DNA of 64,000 nucleotides from JAYEPK01 sp048569615 (GTDB taxonomy: Archaea; Thermoplasmatota; Penumbrarchaeia; Penumbrarchaeales; Penumbrarchaeaceae), in contig JBLIRK010000006.1 of assembly GCA_048569615.1 (NCBI GenBank), positions 1 through 64,000 on the forward strand, given 5' to 3'. Shown one piece after another: positions 8,775-18,061 of this stretch. Every line of letters starts with the position of its first letter. Position 1 is the first letter of the stretch. The notes under the pieces are model-generated. The model had not been told where the DNA came from. It ran no database searches and was given only the letters and a program-made list of their open reading frames with translations. The position numbers and the translations under genes were made by a program.

Positions 8775-10148
8775 TCAGGTCAGGGGCTCTATGATGAGGT
8801 TGGGATATCCCCCGTCAGGATCCGGAAGTATTGCATAGATCGACGTTTCGGGTTTGACGCCGTAGAAGCACGGTATCGAATGGATCTTGACCATCTTCAG
8901 ATAGACGTCCGACATGTTCCTGATCCCCTGGCCGATCTTGAGTCCGGGTTTTGCGATCCCGATGCCCAGGGTCTTGGTGACCTTCGTTTTGGAAACACCG
9001 GTGAGCAGATGCCGCAGTGTCAAGGACTCGCCGATAAGGTATTCCATCGTATCAAGGCCCACGAAGTCGAGGTACGGCCTTCCCTCCTTGCCCCTCAGCA
9101 TCTGGATGGCCTCTATACCTCTCTGCTGGAGGCCTTCCTTCCTTGTGGAGCCCATGGGAATGATGTAATTCTTGTCAGAGGAGGTGGAGAAATAATCAAG
9201 GAAGATCAACTTCTTGGAGAGCTTCTCCTTGTCGATGAACTCCATGAGGTCATGCCTGATGGATTCCGGATGCTCACCCGCAGGCGGGACCATAAGCACA
9301 CCGTTCTCGTGATTTATAAAGTTCAGAAGGATGGGTCTCAGCATCAGAAAGTATTCGGAAGAAGTGATATTGTCATCCACGTCCAGTATGTTGTAGCTAC
9401 CCCTCTTGTACCCCCCCTTCAATATAGCATCCAGATCGGCAAGTCCCGTGGAGAAATGCGTATCGGTGTCCTCAGTCACGATCCAATTTCCCTTCTTGAC
9501 GTTCTCGAGGTTCCATGGTTTGAAGGCTTTGAACGTCCCCTTGTGCAGTGTGAAAACATAATTTGAATGCTTGACCTCCACTCCCCTCAGCTTTTCGATG
9601 GATAAACCCCGGTACCTTCTTCCTTCCTCCTCCCCGAAATACAGCCTGACGACCCCTCCCGCAAGGTGGTCCAGATAGGAAATACCCTCCTTCTCCTGGA
9701 CCATTATGGCGCTGACGTTCGTTGACTGGACCAGGGAGACTATCTCCTTCATCTTCCTCTCAGGATTCTCGTATTGCTCGGTAATGGCGTCTATGGGATC
9801 GAAGAGCATGTATCCTATCGGATCTCCGTCATTGGAATTGTTCAGGTAGTCGAACTCCCTCTTGAACCAGTTCGGGTCCGCCATCTTGGTGTTCCCGTGG
9901 AATGCGTACATCCTGTCCTTGTCATCTCCTTCGTAGAGCCAGGGCATCTCCGCTATGAGCTGATCGTGGTCCATCCGGGAGAAGATGGTGATCCCCTTCT
10001 TCTGCTTGCACAGCGCCCGCATGCTCTCGAGGGAGAACAATGTTTTTCCCGAGCCCGGGGGACCCTTCACAAGCAGTATCTCACCTACGTTCTCCCTGAA
10101 AAATCTAATTATCTCCGGAGGGATATGGTCACCCGGGTCTTCGGCCAT
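8775..10148 (-). CDS. GvpD/KaiC-like P-loop ATPase with two RecA-type halves
   Basis: 457 residues. Walker A GPPGSGKT is at residues 29-36 and a Walker B-like GYMLFDPID is near 115. The opening (PPEIIRFFRE...) resembles the P-loop domain of the gas-vesicle regulator GvpD and its non-gas-vesicle archaeal relatives. The second half begins near FSTGLADLDAILKGGYKRGS, where a KaiC domain would start, but has no recognisable Walker A, so only the first half should hydrolyse ATP. No gas vesicle genes are nearby, so a gas-vesicle role is unlikely; signalling or regulatory ATPase is the safest call. The neighbour at 10213 is divergent, and 10149-10212 carries both promoters. Confidence 0.8.
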   Translation of the reverse strand: MAEDPGDHIPPEIIRFFRENVGEILLVKGPPGSGKTLFSLESMRALCKQKKGITIFSRMDHDQLIAEMPWLYEGDDKDRMYAFHGNTKMADPNWFKREFDYLNNSNDGDPIGYMLFDPIDAITEQYENPERKMKEIVSLVQSTNVSAIMVQEKEGISYLDHLAGGVVRLYFGEEEGRRYRGLSIEKLRGVEVKHSNYVFTLHKGTFKAFKPWNLENVKKGNWIVTEDTDTHFSTGLADLDAILKGGYKRGSYNILDVDDNITSSEYFLMLRPILLNFINHENGVLMVPPAGEHPESIRHDLMEFIDKEKLSKKLIFLDYFSTSSDKNYIIPMGSTRKEGLQQRGIEAIQMLRGKEGRPYLDFVGLDTMEYLIGESLTLRHLLTGVSKTKVTKTLGIGIAKPGLKIGQGIRNMSDVYLKMVKIHSIPCFYGVKPETSIYAILPDPDGGYPNLIIEPLT

Positions 10149-10212
10149 ACGTTCTAATAGCGGAAGAGAATGTAATAAAAGTGTCGATAATATTCACGGG
10201 GAAGTAAAAAAC

Positions 10213-10473
10213 ATGGTCAAACCGAGGAAAAAGGAGAAGAAAGGGGAGATAGAGGTCAGGATATCTCCGGATGCGGACCAGAGGACAAGGAAGGTCGTGG
10301 GCAATGTCATGACCCTGCTCGAGGGACCGGTCTTTGCCAAGCTCGTCAGGGAGACCGTCGAGGATTTCTGCCTGGATGCAAAGCTGATCTACGACCTTGA
10401 AACGGATGAGTTCTACGAAACGGAGGATCATCTGAAGCTGGTCGCACTGAGGGTGATCGAAGGGAGGAACTGA
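10213..10473 (+). CDS. Small conserved-looking protein of unknown function
   Basis: 86 residues from ATG 10213, with a ggggaag purine run about 11 nt upstream. A Lys-rich start (VKPRKKEKKGE) leads into a compact alpha/beta-looking sequence (EIEVRISPDADQRTRK... then ETVEDFCLDAKLIYDLETDEFYETEDHLKLVALRV, described in parts). No membrane segment or metal motif is visible. The frame is open further upstream, but codons before 10213 overlap the divergent GvpD-like gene, so the short form is preferred. It is read away from that ATPase, whose promoter region it shares. I do not recognise the family. Confidence 0.6.
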   Translation: MVKPRKKEKKGEIEVRISPDADQRTRKVVGNVMTLLEGPVFAKLVRETVEDFCLDAKLIYDLETDEFYETEDHLKLVALRVIEGRN

Positions 10474-10479
10474 TAGACT

Positions 10480-12666
10480 TCAGCCTCCGCCGAATATCTC
10501 GCCGAGACCCGGAACAACTATCCACAATGCCACGAAGGTACCTAGGACCGCCTCTCCGACCATCAGCCCCGTTGCCATCATGTAGGTTCCCATTATCTTG
10601 AATGTCTTCATCTCCTCTCCCCAGTTCATCCTCTTCGCGGTCGGCTCCAGGTACCTCTTTTCCCAGATATCCCTTGCCGCGCCTCCCACCAGCATCGGTA
10701 TCTGGATGCCTAGGGGGAGGTACATGCCAAGACCGAAGGCGGTCCCCATACCAATCAGCAGCTCGAGGAAAATTCCCAGTGCGAAACCGAATCCGAAAAT
10801 GGACCATTGGATCTTCTGGGACACGATGGCCTTGACAAAGATAGTGAACGCATGCGCCTGGGGAGCCGCCAATTCCAGCGTACCCTTGGCAAGGCCGATG
10901 GAGAAGATAACGGCGAAGACCCCTGATATTATTGCGCCGGGTACAAGACCCAGCGTCAGCGCCTTCACGAGGTCATGGGGCCGGTTGCCGCAGTAGAGGC
11001 CAATCTTGAAATTCATCACGACATCGCCGGACATGGAGATCGCCGCTCCGAACACCGTCGTCCCAACCAGGGCCAGTACGATGATCGAGCTCCAGGACAT
11101 CTCAACCCCCACAATGGGAAGTACATACCTGAACGTTAGCATGAGGATGAGAAGGACGAGGAAAGACGTCGCCGAAACCGGCTCGGTTCCTGTCTCCCCC
11201 ATTACCTTGACGGCGATGGCCCCCAGGGCAAATGTTAGAAATACCAACAGAATGGCAAAGACCAATGATGCCAGCCAGTTGAAGCCGTTTATCGAGAAAA
11301 CGAGCCATACGATGAGGAGTGTGATGCCCATTACCATCCATATATGCTGGGCTGGCCACTCGTACCACCCTTTTCCGGGGATGTACACCGCCTTGTTCTC
11401 GGATGTGTCGCCTCCCTTTGCGACCCCCATGACATCTTTGAAGACCGTCTTGAAGACGGGGAGCATCTTGACCAGGGCTGTCATCCCGCCTCCGAGGATG
11501 CAGCCGATGGCCATGACCCTTGCCACATCGTAGGCTGCCATGGCAGGTGATATAGGGATTCCCTCGAAGTAGGTCCCCGCAAGCAGCCCCTCCGCCTCGA
11601 ACTTATGGAAAATCCCCATTGCGGCGATGTCCATAGTATGTCCCGAATTTGCCCAGAAATATGGCAGATGAGTCCAGACCGCCAGCGGGACCACTACGAA
11701 CCATGTGAAGGCCGTTCCGAGGAATATCAGGAACGCCGTCTTGGCCTTCATGAACCAGCCGAGTCCGAATTGTATGGGTATCAGCGTTATCGCAAAGAAT
11801 GTCCATTTGGCGGGTTCGGGGGTGAATATCACATCCCCGAACCTGTAATACTTGGGGAATAGACCCATCCTCTGTGCGAACCAGTCCATTGCGGAGATCT
11901 CCCCTCCCATGAGGTTGAAGCTTCCGTCGCCCTTGAACAGCGGGAAGTCCCTGAAGAAAGTGAAAAGTGCGGTGCCTCCTATCCATGCGAATGCCTGTCT
12001 CACGGATGTCCTGGCCTGGGCGGTCGCCTCCGCCGAGGAAGCCCTGGAGAGGTCGAGCAGCTTCACCATTGCCTCGAATCCGGGGGTTGGAAGCGGATCT
12101 TCCACAAGCCAGATCCTTCTGAAAATTATGAAGTACATCACACCGAGTACACCGGAGATCATCACTGAAATTATCGCTATGGGAAGCAGGATGTTAAGAC
12201 CGCTGGAATCAATGAGGAACTTGCCGTTGACCATCTCCGCCTTATCATAGGCCAGTATGTAAATTGCGGGAAAAGTGAATACGAAACCGGTGCAGATCAT
12301 GGCGGCTCCGTTTGACGCTGTGGCCGCAATGTTGAGGGTGGGTGGGGGCAGCTTCGCGGCCATGCCGAGAAGATAGACCATGTACCATGAGCCAGCAACG
12401 ACCATGCCGACCCTCAGCCCGACGTACTGGTTGACCATTGCGAAAAGGGCCCCTACCGCAATGGAGATGATCACCCATTTCCAGGACCATGCCTTGAAAT
12501 CGAAGCTGGTTTTTCTGTTCTTCTCATCCAGATATTGCTCCAGGGCCCCTGTGTTGAAGTTGATGAACATCTCGGGGTCGAACCAGTTCAAGGTACCCTT
12601 CTCGACGCCCTCTATACCCTTGGGTGTCATCGGTTGTCTGTAAGTGGACTTTCTTACCCTGGGCAT
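10480..12666 (-). CDS. OPT-family oligopeptide/metal-chelate transporter
   Basis: About 728 residues with 14-16 hydrophobic segments. It resembles the OPT superfamily (oligopeptide and iron-siderophore/metal-chelate transporters), a proton-coupled family. Supporting features are the long polytopic layout, the PTPGFEAM-like loop after the first bundle and Gly-rich transmembrane repeats. ATG 12666 has the better ribosome-binding context (ggtggtg); ATG 12678 adds MGGV. It is predicted to sit in the cytoplasmic membrane importing peptides or chelated metal; substrate cannot be read. It ends 7 nt from the convergent small gene at 10473. Confidence 0.85.
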   Translation of the reverse strand: MPRVRKSTYRQPMTPKGIEGVEKGTLNWFDPEMFINFNTGALEQYLDEKNRKTSFDFKAWSWKWVIISIAVGALFAMVNQYVGLRVGMVVAGSWYMVYLLGMAAKLPPPTLNIAATASNGAAMICTGFVFTFPAIYILAYDKAEMVNGKFLIDSSGLNILLPIAIISVMISGVLGVMYFIIFRRIWLVEDPLPTPGFEAMVKLLDLSRASSAEATAQARTSVRQAFAWIGGTALFTFFRDFPLFKGDGSFNLMGGEISAMDWFAQRMGLFPKYYRFGDVIFTPEPAKWTFFAITLIPIQFGLGWFMKAKTAFLIFLGTAFTWFVVVPLAVWTHLPYFWANSGHTMDIAAMGIFHKFEAEGLLAGTYFEGIPISPAMAAYDVARVMAIGCILGGGMTALVKMLPVFKTVFKDVMGVAKGGDTSENKAVYIPGKGWYEWPAQHIWMVMGITLLIVWLVFSINGFNWLASLVFAILLVFLTFALGAIAVKVMGETGTEPVSATSFLVLLILMLTFRYVLPIVGVEMSWSSIIVLALVGTTVFGAAISMSGDVVMNFKIGLYCGNRPHDLVKALTLGLVPGAIISGVFAVIFSIGLAKGTLELAAPQAHAFTIFVKAIVSQKIQWSIFGFGFALGIFLELLIGMGTAFGLGMYLPLGIQIPMLVGGAARDIWEKRYLEPTAKRMNWGEEMKTFKIMGTYMMATGLMVGEAVLGTFVALWIVVPGLGEIFGGG

Positions 12667-12786
12667 CACACCACCCAAAACAGGTCCTGGTCCCCCACGA
12701 GAATGGGTGCTGCTTTCAATGCTATCTCATTATTTAATGATTGGTCAACCGGAGATGGTGCACTGCCATCGGGTCCTTCCGCGGAG

Positions 12787-13722
12787 CTAGAAGGAAGAAT
12801 AGGTAACGCCGATATTGTTCCAGTCTGTGATCATGCCGTTGTAATAAACGGAAACGGATTCGAGTGTGGAGAAGATGCCATCCATGTTGACGTTTAATGT
12901 GCAGGTGGATTCCCCGCCTGAAATGCAGTCACCTCCCGTCCATTCGTGTTTGAGCGTTCCCTCGTCAGTTGTCACATGGATCGCTATCTTGCCCTCTTCG
13001 GCGTCCTCCCAGCCCATATTGCCTAGCTGGATGGTCAGCCTTAGGTTGCCCCCGGAGAACAGGTCACCCCTGAATGATTGTGGATAGTCAACGTCCTTGA
13101 AGTAGAGAAGGGGCCTGCTCTGTCCCACAACCATGATCGATCCCGGAATGAGGAGCATAACAGCTATAAGGACGCCCAAGGTGATCTTGGCCGCGGTACT
13201 GGTCCTTATTTTAACTCCGCCGTGTTCCTTTGCTTCAGGGTGCTTCTCCCTCATTTCGTCCGCATGGTTTGCGGCTTTGAGGGCCTTGACGCCTCCTATG
13301 ATCGGGATCAGCCCTATAGGGACCAAGGGGATGCCACCGATGATCATCATTATGCCGCCCGTCCTATTGAAACCCATGACCTGGAATATCCCACCGAACA
13401 GAGGAAGCATTACAACAACGAGGATGGCAATTGACCAAAGATATACAAGATAGGGGAAGAAGATCGCCAGTGCAATTGTTCCGAAGAAACCGAGCAGGGC
13501 TCCTCCCATTCCGAGACCCAGGATCGCCCACCTGTTCATAAGATCGTCCGAGAACGGTCCCATCCTCTGCACCGTGCGGGTTGAAACTCCATCCCTGTTC
13601 ACGTATTCGTTCTCGTAGCCCTCCATGCCCTCGAAGGGGTCCTTCTTCTCCATGGACGCGCCGCAGTTGAGGCATGAATCCCTATCGCTCGGAACCATAG
13701 TACCGCATTTTGGACATATCAT
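12787..13722 (-). CDS. Zinc-ribbon membrane protein with C-terminal beta-rich domain
   Basis: 311 residues. An N-terminal zinc ribbon (CPKCG at 3-7, CLNCG near 17-21) precedes a four-helix membrane region (about 65-150 and 175-200), then an extracytoplasmic beta-rich domain of about 110 residues with Gly/Asn-rich strands. The domain resembles an Ig/CARDB-like fold but I cannot assign it. GGGGGATC lies just upstream of ATG 13722. It is divergent from purS, with the 160-bp gap holding both promoters. Function unknown. Confidence 0.75.
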   Translation of the reverse strand: MICPKCGTMVPSDRDSCLNCGASMEKKDPFEGMEGYENEYVNRDGVSTRTVQRMGPFSDDLMNRWAILGLGMGGALLGFFGTIALAIFFPYLVYLWSIAILVVVMLPLFGGIFQVMGFNRTGGIMMIIGGIPLVPIGLIPIIGGVKALKAANHADEMREKHPEAKEHGGVKIRTSTAAKITLGVLIAVMLLIPGSIMVVGQSRPLLYFKDVDYPQSFRGDLFSGGNLRLTIQLGNMGWEDAEEGKIAIHVTTDEGTLKHEWTGGDCISGGESTCTLNVNMDGIFSTLESVSVYYNGMITDWNNIGVTYSSF

Positions 13723-13820
13723 TTCGATCCCCCGAATCTCTTTCCCGGACCCGAAACGGGCTCATGACATTTAAGTGAAGCGGAGTGTAGGAAGTGCGAG
13801 TTCGACCGGTCCCGAATAAG

Positions 13821-13865
13821 GTTATAAATCAGCTCTCGTTACCCCAAATCGGGGAGCCCCTTCCC
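13821..13865 (+). promoter_or_regulatory. purSLQ promoter and structured leader
   Basis: TATA-like gttataaatc lies at 13821-13830. The likely leader contains CCCC (13842-13845), GGGG (13851-13854), CCCC (13857-13860) and CCCC (13863-13866), which can form two mutually exclusive hairpins before the start codon. A regulatory role is conjecture. Confidence 0.35.
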
Positions 13866-13885
13866 CGAAAAGGATGTGAACCTGC

Positions 13886-14128
13886 ATGTTCAACATTGAA
13901 GTGAAGGTCGGTTTGAAGAAGGGAGTGAGCGATCCGGAGGGAGCTAACACCCGGAAATCCCTTGAGCTTCTTGGATACGACCAGGTAAGATCCGTCAAGA
14001 GCCTGAAGGTCTATCGTATGGAAGTCGATGCCGGATCGAGGGAGGAAGCCCTTGAGTTGGTGGAGGAGATGTGCAGAAGGATGCTGACAAATCCCGTGAT
14101 CCACACCCACGAGATAGTATTCCTCTGA
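13886..14128 (+). CDS. purS: Phosphoribosylformylglycinamidine synthase subunit PurS
   Basis: 80 residues, the usual length of PurS. The N-terminal strand FNIEVKVGLKKGVSDPEG and the spacing of hydrophobic positions to a final IHTHEIVFL are typical of this small ferredoxin-like subunit. PurS bridges PurL and PurQ in the enzyme that converts FGAR to FGAM with glutamine and ATP, fourth step of purine synthesis. It opens the purS-purL-purQ operon with a 9-nt gap to purL. Confidence 0.93.
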   Translation: MFNIEVKVGLKKGVSDPEGANTRKSLELLGYDQVRSVKSLKVYRMEVDAGSREEALELVEEMCRRMLTNPVIHTHEIVFL

Positions 14129-14137
14129 GGTGAGCCC

Positions 14138-16528
14138 TTGGACATTTCCGATCTTTTCGAGGAAATCGATGTGGAAGTCCCTGTCAGGAAGGTAAGGCTA
14201 CTTGATGCTTCCCAGGAGCAGCTGAGGGCCGTGTCCGCCTTCCTTTCCATCGGACTCTCCCTGGAGGAGATGGAGAGGATAAGGGATTACTTCAAGGGGG
14301 AGAATAGGGATCCCAACGACATCGAGCTGGAGGCGCTTGGACAGGCATGGTCGGAGCACTGCTGCTACAAATCATCCAGATACTTCATGAAGAGATCCTT
14401 CTTCGGCATAGGCTCCGATAGGTTCCTCATCAGGAACGAGGACGCCGGCGTCGTGGAATTCGATGAGGACCATGCCTACGTGGTGGGGCTGGAATCCCAC
14501 AACCATCCATCCGCCATCGGGCCCTACGGCGGAGCCGCAACGGGAGTGGGAGGGATCATAAGGGATGTGTTCTGCATGGGAGCGCAGCCAATAGCGGTCG
14601 TTGATCCTCTCTTCTTCGGGCCCCTCGACCTTCCCAATGACAGCGTCCCCGAAGGGGTGCACCATCCCAAGTTCATATTCAACGGAGTGGTGGCAGGGAT
14701 AAGGGACTACGGGAACAGGATAGGAATCCCGACCGTTGCCGGAATGGTGAGCTTCCACCCCGGCTATACGGGCAATCCGCTGGTCAACGTGGGAGCCCTC
14801 GGTATAGGAAGGAAGGAGCACATGATACACTCCAGGGTCGGAGGCGAGGGGGAGGTATACATCCTCGCCGGCGGTCGTACCGGAAGGGACGGCATCCACG
14901 GTGTTACGTTCGCATCGGCGGACCTTTCCGCAGAATCCGAGGAGAAGGACCGGGGCTCGGTCCAGCTCGGGGACCCGATAACGAAGGAGCCGCTGATCCA
15001 TTCATGCTTGGAAATGAACGAGAAGGGCCTGCTGGGAGGTATGAAGGACCTCGGAGGAGGAGGGCTCTCCTGCGTTTGCGGGGAGATGGCCCTAGAAGGA
15101 GGATTCGGAGCCGAGATCGAACTCGACAAGGTCCCTCTGAAAGAGCCGGGTCTTTCGCCCTGGGAGATATGGGTATCGGAATCCCAGGAGCGAATGATGG
15201 TCTCCGTAAGACCCGAGAATGCGGATGAGGTGCTCCACATATTCAGGAAGTGGGACGTGGAGGCTAACATCATCGGAAAGGTGACGGAAGGAAAAAGGGT
15301 GAAGGTCAGATGGAATGGAAAGCAGATACTGGACCTGGACCTCAACTTCTTCACCGCCGGTCCAGAGTACTGCAGGATATACGAATCGAGGCATATCAGG
15401 AGGGATATTGAGGAAACGCCGTTCCCGGTTCCGGACAGGTCCGGGTTCGAGAGCGTACTCCTGCAGCTTCTCGGTTCGCCAAACATATGCTCCAGGGAGC
15501 TCGTGTTCAGGACCTACGACCACGAGGTCCGGGGAAGGACCGTCATCAAGCCGACTGTGGGTAAACCCTTCAGCCCCGGCCCTTCCGATGCGGCATTGAT
15601 AAAGCCTCTGGAGCATTCCGACAAGGGCATTGCCATCACATCCGACGTCAATCCGTTTTTTTGCGAGATCGACCCTTACAGGGGAACCTTGTCGGCCGTC
15701 GAGGAATCACTTCGGAACCTGGTCTCCGTAGGCGCGAGACCGGATTCCATCACGGACTGCCTGAACTTCGGCAATCCGGAGAAACCGGACAGACTGGGCG
15801 ATTTCGAGATGGCCTGCAGGGCGCTGGGGGATTTCGCAAGGTTTTTCCAGCTCCCCGTGGTTTCCGGCAACGTATCCCTCTACAACGAATCGGAAATCGG
15901 CAAGGTTCCCCCGACACCGACGATAATGATGATCGGCCTGATCGAGGACATACACAGGGCCACCACCTCAGACCTCAAGGCCGAGGGGAGCCTCCTTTAC
16001 CTTGCCGGCAGCACCGGACATGAGATGGGCGGGTCGGCGTACTACCGGGAGATGGGTGCAAAATGCTCGTGCGTTCCCGAGGTGGACCTGGAGCTCTCCT
16101 CGAAGACCATGGAAGCTCTGCTGGAGCTTAACCACGAAGGGCTTCTGCTCTCGGTCCATGACCTCTCGGAGGGAGGTCTCGGGGTGGCAATGTCCGAGAT
16201 GTGCATCGGCGGCAGGATGGGGGCGGACATAAACATCCAGGGAATTGGAGAGGGGTATCTCGAGAAGAACGGTAGTGAATTCAGGAGCGATGTGAAACTG
16301 TTCTCGGAATCCAACTCCAGATACATCCTTGAAGTGGACCCGAGGAACGGCCTCAAAGTGGAGGACGGCCTTTCCAGGCATGAGGTCCCCTACGTTAAGA
16401 TCGGGACGGTCGACGGAGCGTCGCTCACAATCAGGGACGGGGAGGAGGTACTGGCCGATATTCCGGTCGACGTCCTGGACCATTCATGGAGGAACGGCCT
16501 CCCGGATATCATGGAGGGATCCCAGTGA
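14138..16528 (+). CDS. purL: Phosphoribosylformylglycinamidine synthase subunit PurL
   Basis: 796 residues, the PurS/PurQ-dependent small PurL form rather than the 1,300-residue fused enzyme. AWSEHCCYKSS near residue 70 matches the family's ATP/substrate-binding signature, followed by VVGLESHNHPSAIGPYGGAATGVGG in two parts and a second AIRS-like half (GGLGVAMSEM). It uses ATP to activate FGAR and accepts ammonia from PurQ. TTG 14138 is the likely start, with gaggtga 10 nt upstream. Its TGA overlaps the purQ start by four bases, so translation is coupled. Confidence 0.95.
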   Translation: MDISDLFEEIDVEVPVRKVRLLDASQEQLRAVSAFLSIGLSLEEMERIRDYFKGENRDPNDIELEALGQAWSEHCCYKSSRYFMKRSFFGIGSDRFLIRNEDAGVVEFDEDHAYVVGLESHNHPSAIGPYGGAATGVGGIIRDVFCMGAQPIAVVDPLFFGPLDLPNDSVPEGVHHPKFIFNGVVAGIRDYGNRIGIPTVAGMVSFHPGYTGNPLVNVGALGIGRKEHMIHSRVGGEGEVYILAGGRTGRDGIHGVTFASADLSAESEEKDRGSVQLGDPITKEPLIHSCLEMNEKGLLGGMKDLGGGGLSCVCGEMALEGGFGAEIELDKVPLKEPGLSPWEIWVSESQERMMVSVRPENADEVLHIFRKWDVEANIIGKVTEGKRVKVRWNGKQILDLDLNFFTAGPEYCRIYESRHIRRDIEETPFPVPDRSGFESVLLQLLGSPNICSRELVFRTYDHEVRGRTVIKPTVGKPFSPGPSDAALIKPLEHSDKGIAITSDVNPFFCEIDPYRGTLSAVEESLRNLVSVGARPDSITDCLNFGNPEKPDRLGDFEMACRALGDFARFFQLPVVSGNVSLYNESEIGKVPPTPTIMMIGLIEDIHRATTSDLKAEGSLLYLAGSTGHEMGGSAYYREMGAKCSCVPEVDLELSSKTMEALLELNHEGLLLSVHDLSEGGLGVAMSEMCIGGRMGADINIQGIGEGYLEKNGSEFRSDVKLFSESNSRYILEVDPRNGLKVEDGLSRHEVPYVKIGTVDGASLTIRDGEEVLADIPVDVLDHSWRNGLPDIMEGSQ

Positions 16529-17373
16529 GGACGGAGGATATAAAGGTCTGTGTCCTGAGGATGGAAGGCACCAACTGCGAGCAGGAGACCTTTGACGCCT
16601 TTAAAAGACTGGGGGCGGACCCCGAGTTCGTCCATTTGAAACAGCTGGAAGGCAGGGATACTCTCGCGGGCGAGAAGAAGAGCCTGGAGGAATTTCACAT
16701 CCTGATGTTCCCCGGCGGTTTCTCGGCCGGGGACTACATTCGGGCAGGGGCCATCTTCGCCGCCAGGCTGAAGGCGTCGGTTTCCGGGGACATCGTGAAG
16801 TTCATCGAGGAGGGGAAGGCCATAGGCGGATTCTGCAACGGATTCCAGATAATGGTGGAGCTGGGCATACTCCCCGCCTTCGACTGCACCATGTCCGAGC
16901 ACCCGCAGGCGGTCCTTCACGCCAATGATTCCGGCAGGTTCGAGTGCAGGCCGGCGCTCCTGAAGCATGTGAACAAGGGCAAATGCTCATGGACATCCAA
17001 CCTCAGGGAGAACGAATTAAGGTGGATCCCCTGCGCCCATGCCGAGGGAAAGTTCATGCTCCCGCATGAGAGCCAGGATAAGAAGGACAAGCTCTACCAC
17101 AGGCTCTTTGACGAGGACCGCATAGTATTCCGATATTCCGATCCTACAGGGGACACGAACGCTCCCTATCCCCATAATCCCAACGGCTCCAGGTTCAACA
17201 TAGCCGGGATCACGAACGATTCGGGCAATGTCTTCGGCATGATGCCGCATCCCGAGAGGGTCTTCTTCAGGGAGACGCACCACGACTGGTACAGGCGCAA
17301 GATCGGACCGTCCGAAGGCGACGGGAGAGCGGTTTTCCAGTCCATTCTTGATACCATTTCAGGAAGGTTCTGA
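16525..17373 (+). CDS. purQ: Phosphoribosylformylglycinamidine synthase subunit PurQ
   Basis: About 282 residues. Class I glutamine amidotransferase: nucleophile elbow GGFCNGFQ (Cys) and C-terminal His-x-Glu in MMPHPER complete the triad; FPGGFSAGDYIRAG forms the oxyanion region. It hydrolyses glutamine and passes ammonia to PurL. GTG 16525 overlaps the purL stop (GTGA); an ATG at 16486 in frame lies inside purL and is less likely. Confidence 0.94.
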   Translation: MRTEDIKVCVLRMEGTNCEQETFDAFKRLGADPEFVHLKQLEGRDTLAGEKKSLEEFHILMFPGGFSAGDYIRAGAIFAARLKASVSGDIVKFIEEGKAIGGFCNGFQIMVELGILPAFDCTMSEHPQAVLHANDSGRFECRPALLKHVNKGKCSWTSNLRENELRWIPCAHAEGKFMLPHESQDKKDKLYHRLFDEDRIVFRYSDPTGDTNAPYPHNPNGSRFNIAGITNDSGNVFGMMPHPERVFFRETHHDWYRRKIGPSEGDGRAVFQSILDTISGRF

Positions 17374-17431
17374 ACGATATTATCCCTCCCGCAAAAGAGA
17401 ATAGATTTAGTTTGAGGGTTTTACCCTCCTC

Positions 17432-18061
17432 ATGGATAATGAAGGTCCATGGACAGAAGAGGAGCTCTCTTTTCTCCGAAAGCTCGATTCACCCATAAAG
17501 GTGCAGATGTTCCTGAGCTCGATTGAATACGATTCGGACACGGAGAGCCGCTCGCCGAGATACGTGATGAAGGAGCGGAAGGCACACTGTTTCGAGGGAG
17601 CCCTTTTTACAGCGGCCTGCCTCCGGATGCTGGGGCACAGACCTCTGCTCGTCGACCTCCGGGCCGTGAACGACGACGACCATGTGATCGCGGTCTACAA
17701 GGTTGAGGGAAGATGGGGAGCGGTCGCCAAATCCAATTTCACCACACTGCGCTTCAGGGAGCCCGTATACGGGAGTCTGAGGGAGCTTGCCATGTCCTAC
17801 TTCGACCTCTACTACAATACCATTGGCCAGAAGACCTTGAGGGAGTATTCGCTCCCCCTTGATCTGTCCAGGTTCGATGATATGGAATGGATGACATCCG
17901 GGGAGGACCTTGAATACATAGGAGACGAGCTGGACCGGAGAAAACACTTCCCGCTTTTATCGGAGAGCATGGTAAAAAGGCTCGAGATCGTCGAAGAGGA
18001 CCTGATGAAGGCGGGATTGCTGGGAGCGAAGGAGGAGGGGCTCTTCAAACCGAAAGGATGA
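17432..18061 (+). CDS. Transglutaminase-like cysteine-protease-fold protein
   Basis: 209 residues. Cys53 in KAHCFEGALF, His84 in DDDHVIAVY and the following WGAVAKSNF match the Cys-His-Asp/Asn order of the transglutaminase-like fold, where archaeal members act as proteases or are uncharacterised. There is no signal peptide, so it is cytosolic. The C terminus is helical and charged, without further motifs. It follows purQ by 58 nt and its 3' end overlaps the convergent gene at 18045 by 17 nt. Substrate unknown. Confidence 0.65.
   Translation: MDNEGPWTEEELSFLRKLDSPIKVQMFLSSIEYDSDTESRSPRYVMKERKAHCFEGALFTAACLRMLGHRPLLVDLRAVNDDDHVIAVYKVEGRWGAVAKSNFTTLRFREPVYGSLRELAMSYFDLYYNTIGQKTLREYSLPLDLSRFDDMEWMTSGEDLEYIGDELDRRKHFPLLSESMVKRLEIVEEDLMKAGLLGAKEEGLFKPKG

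Noticed and set aside
14138..17373. Fused large FGAR amidotransferase
   Set aside because: purL and purQ are separate frames overlapping by four bases, with purS upstream, the three-subunit form.
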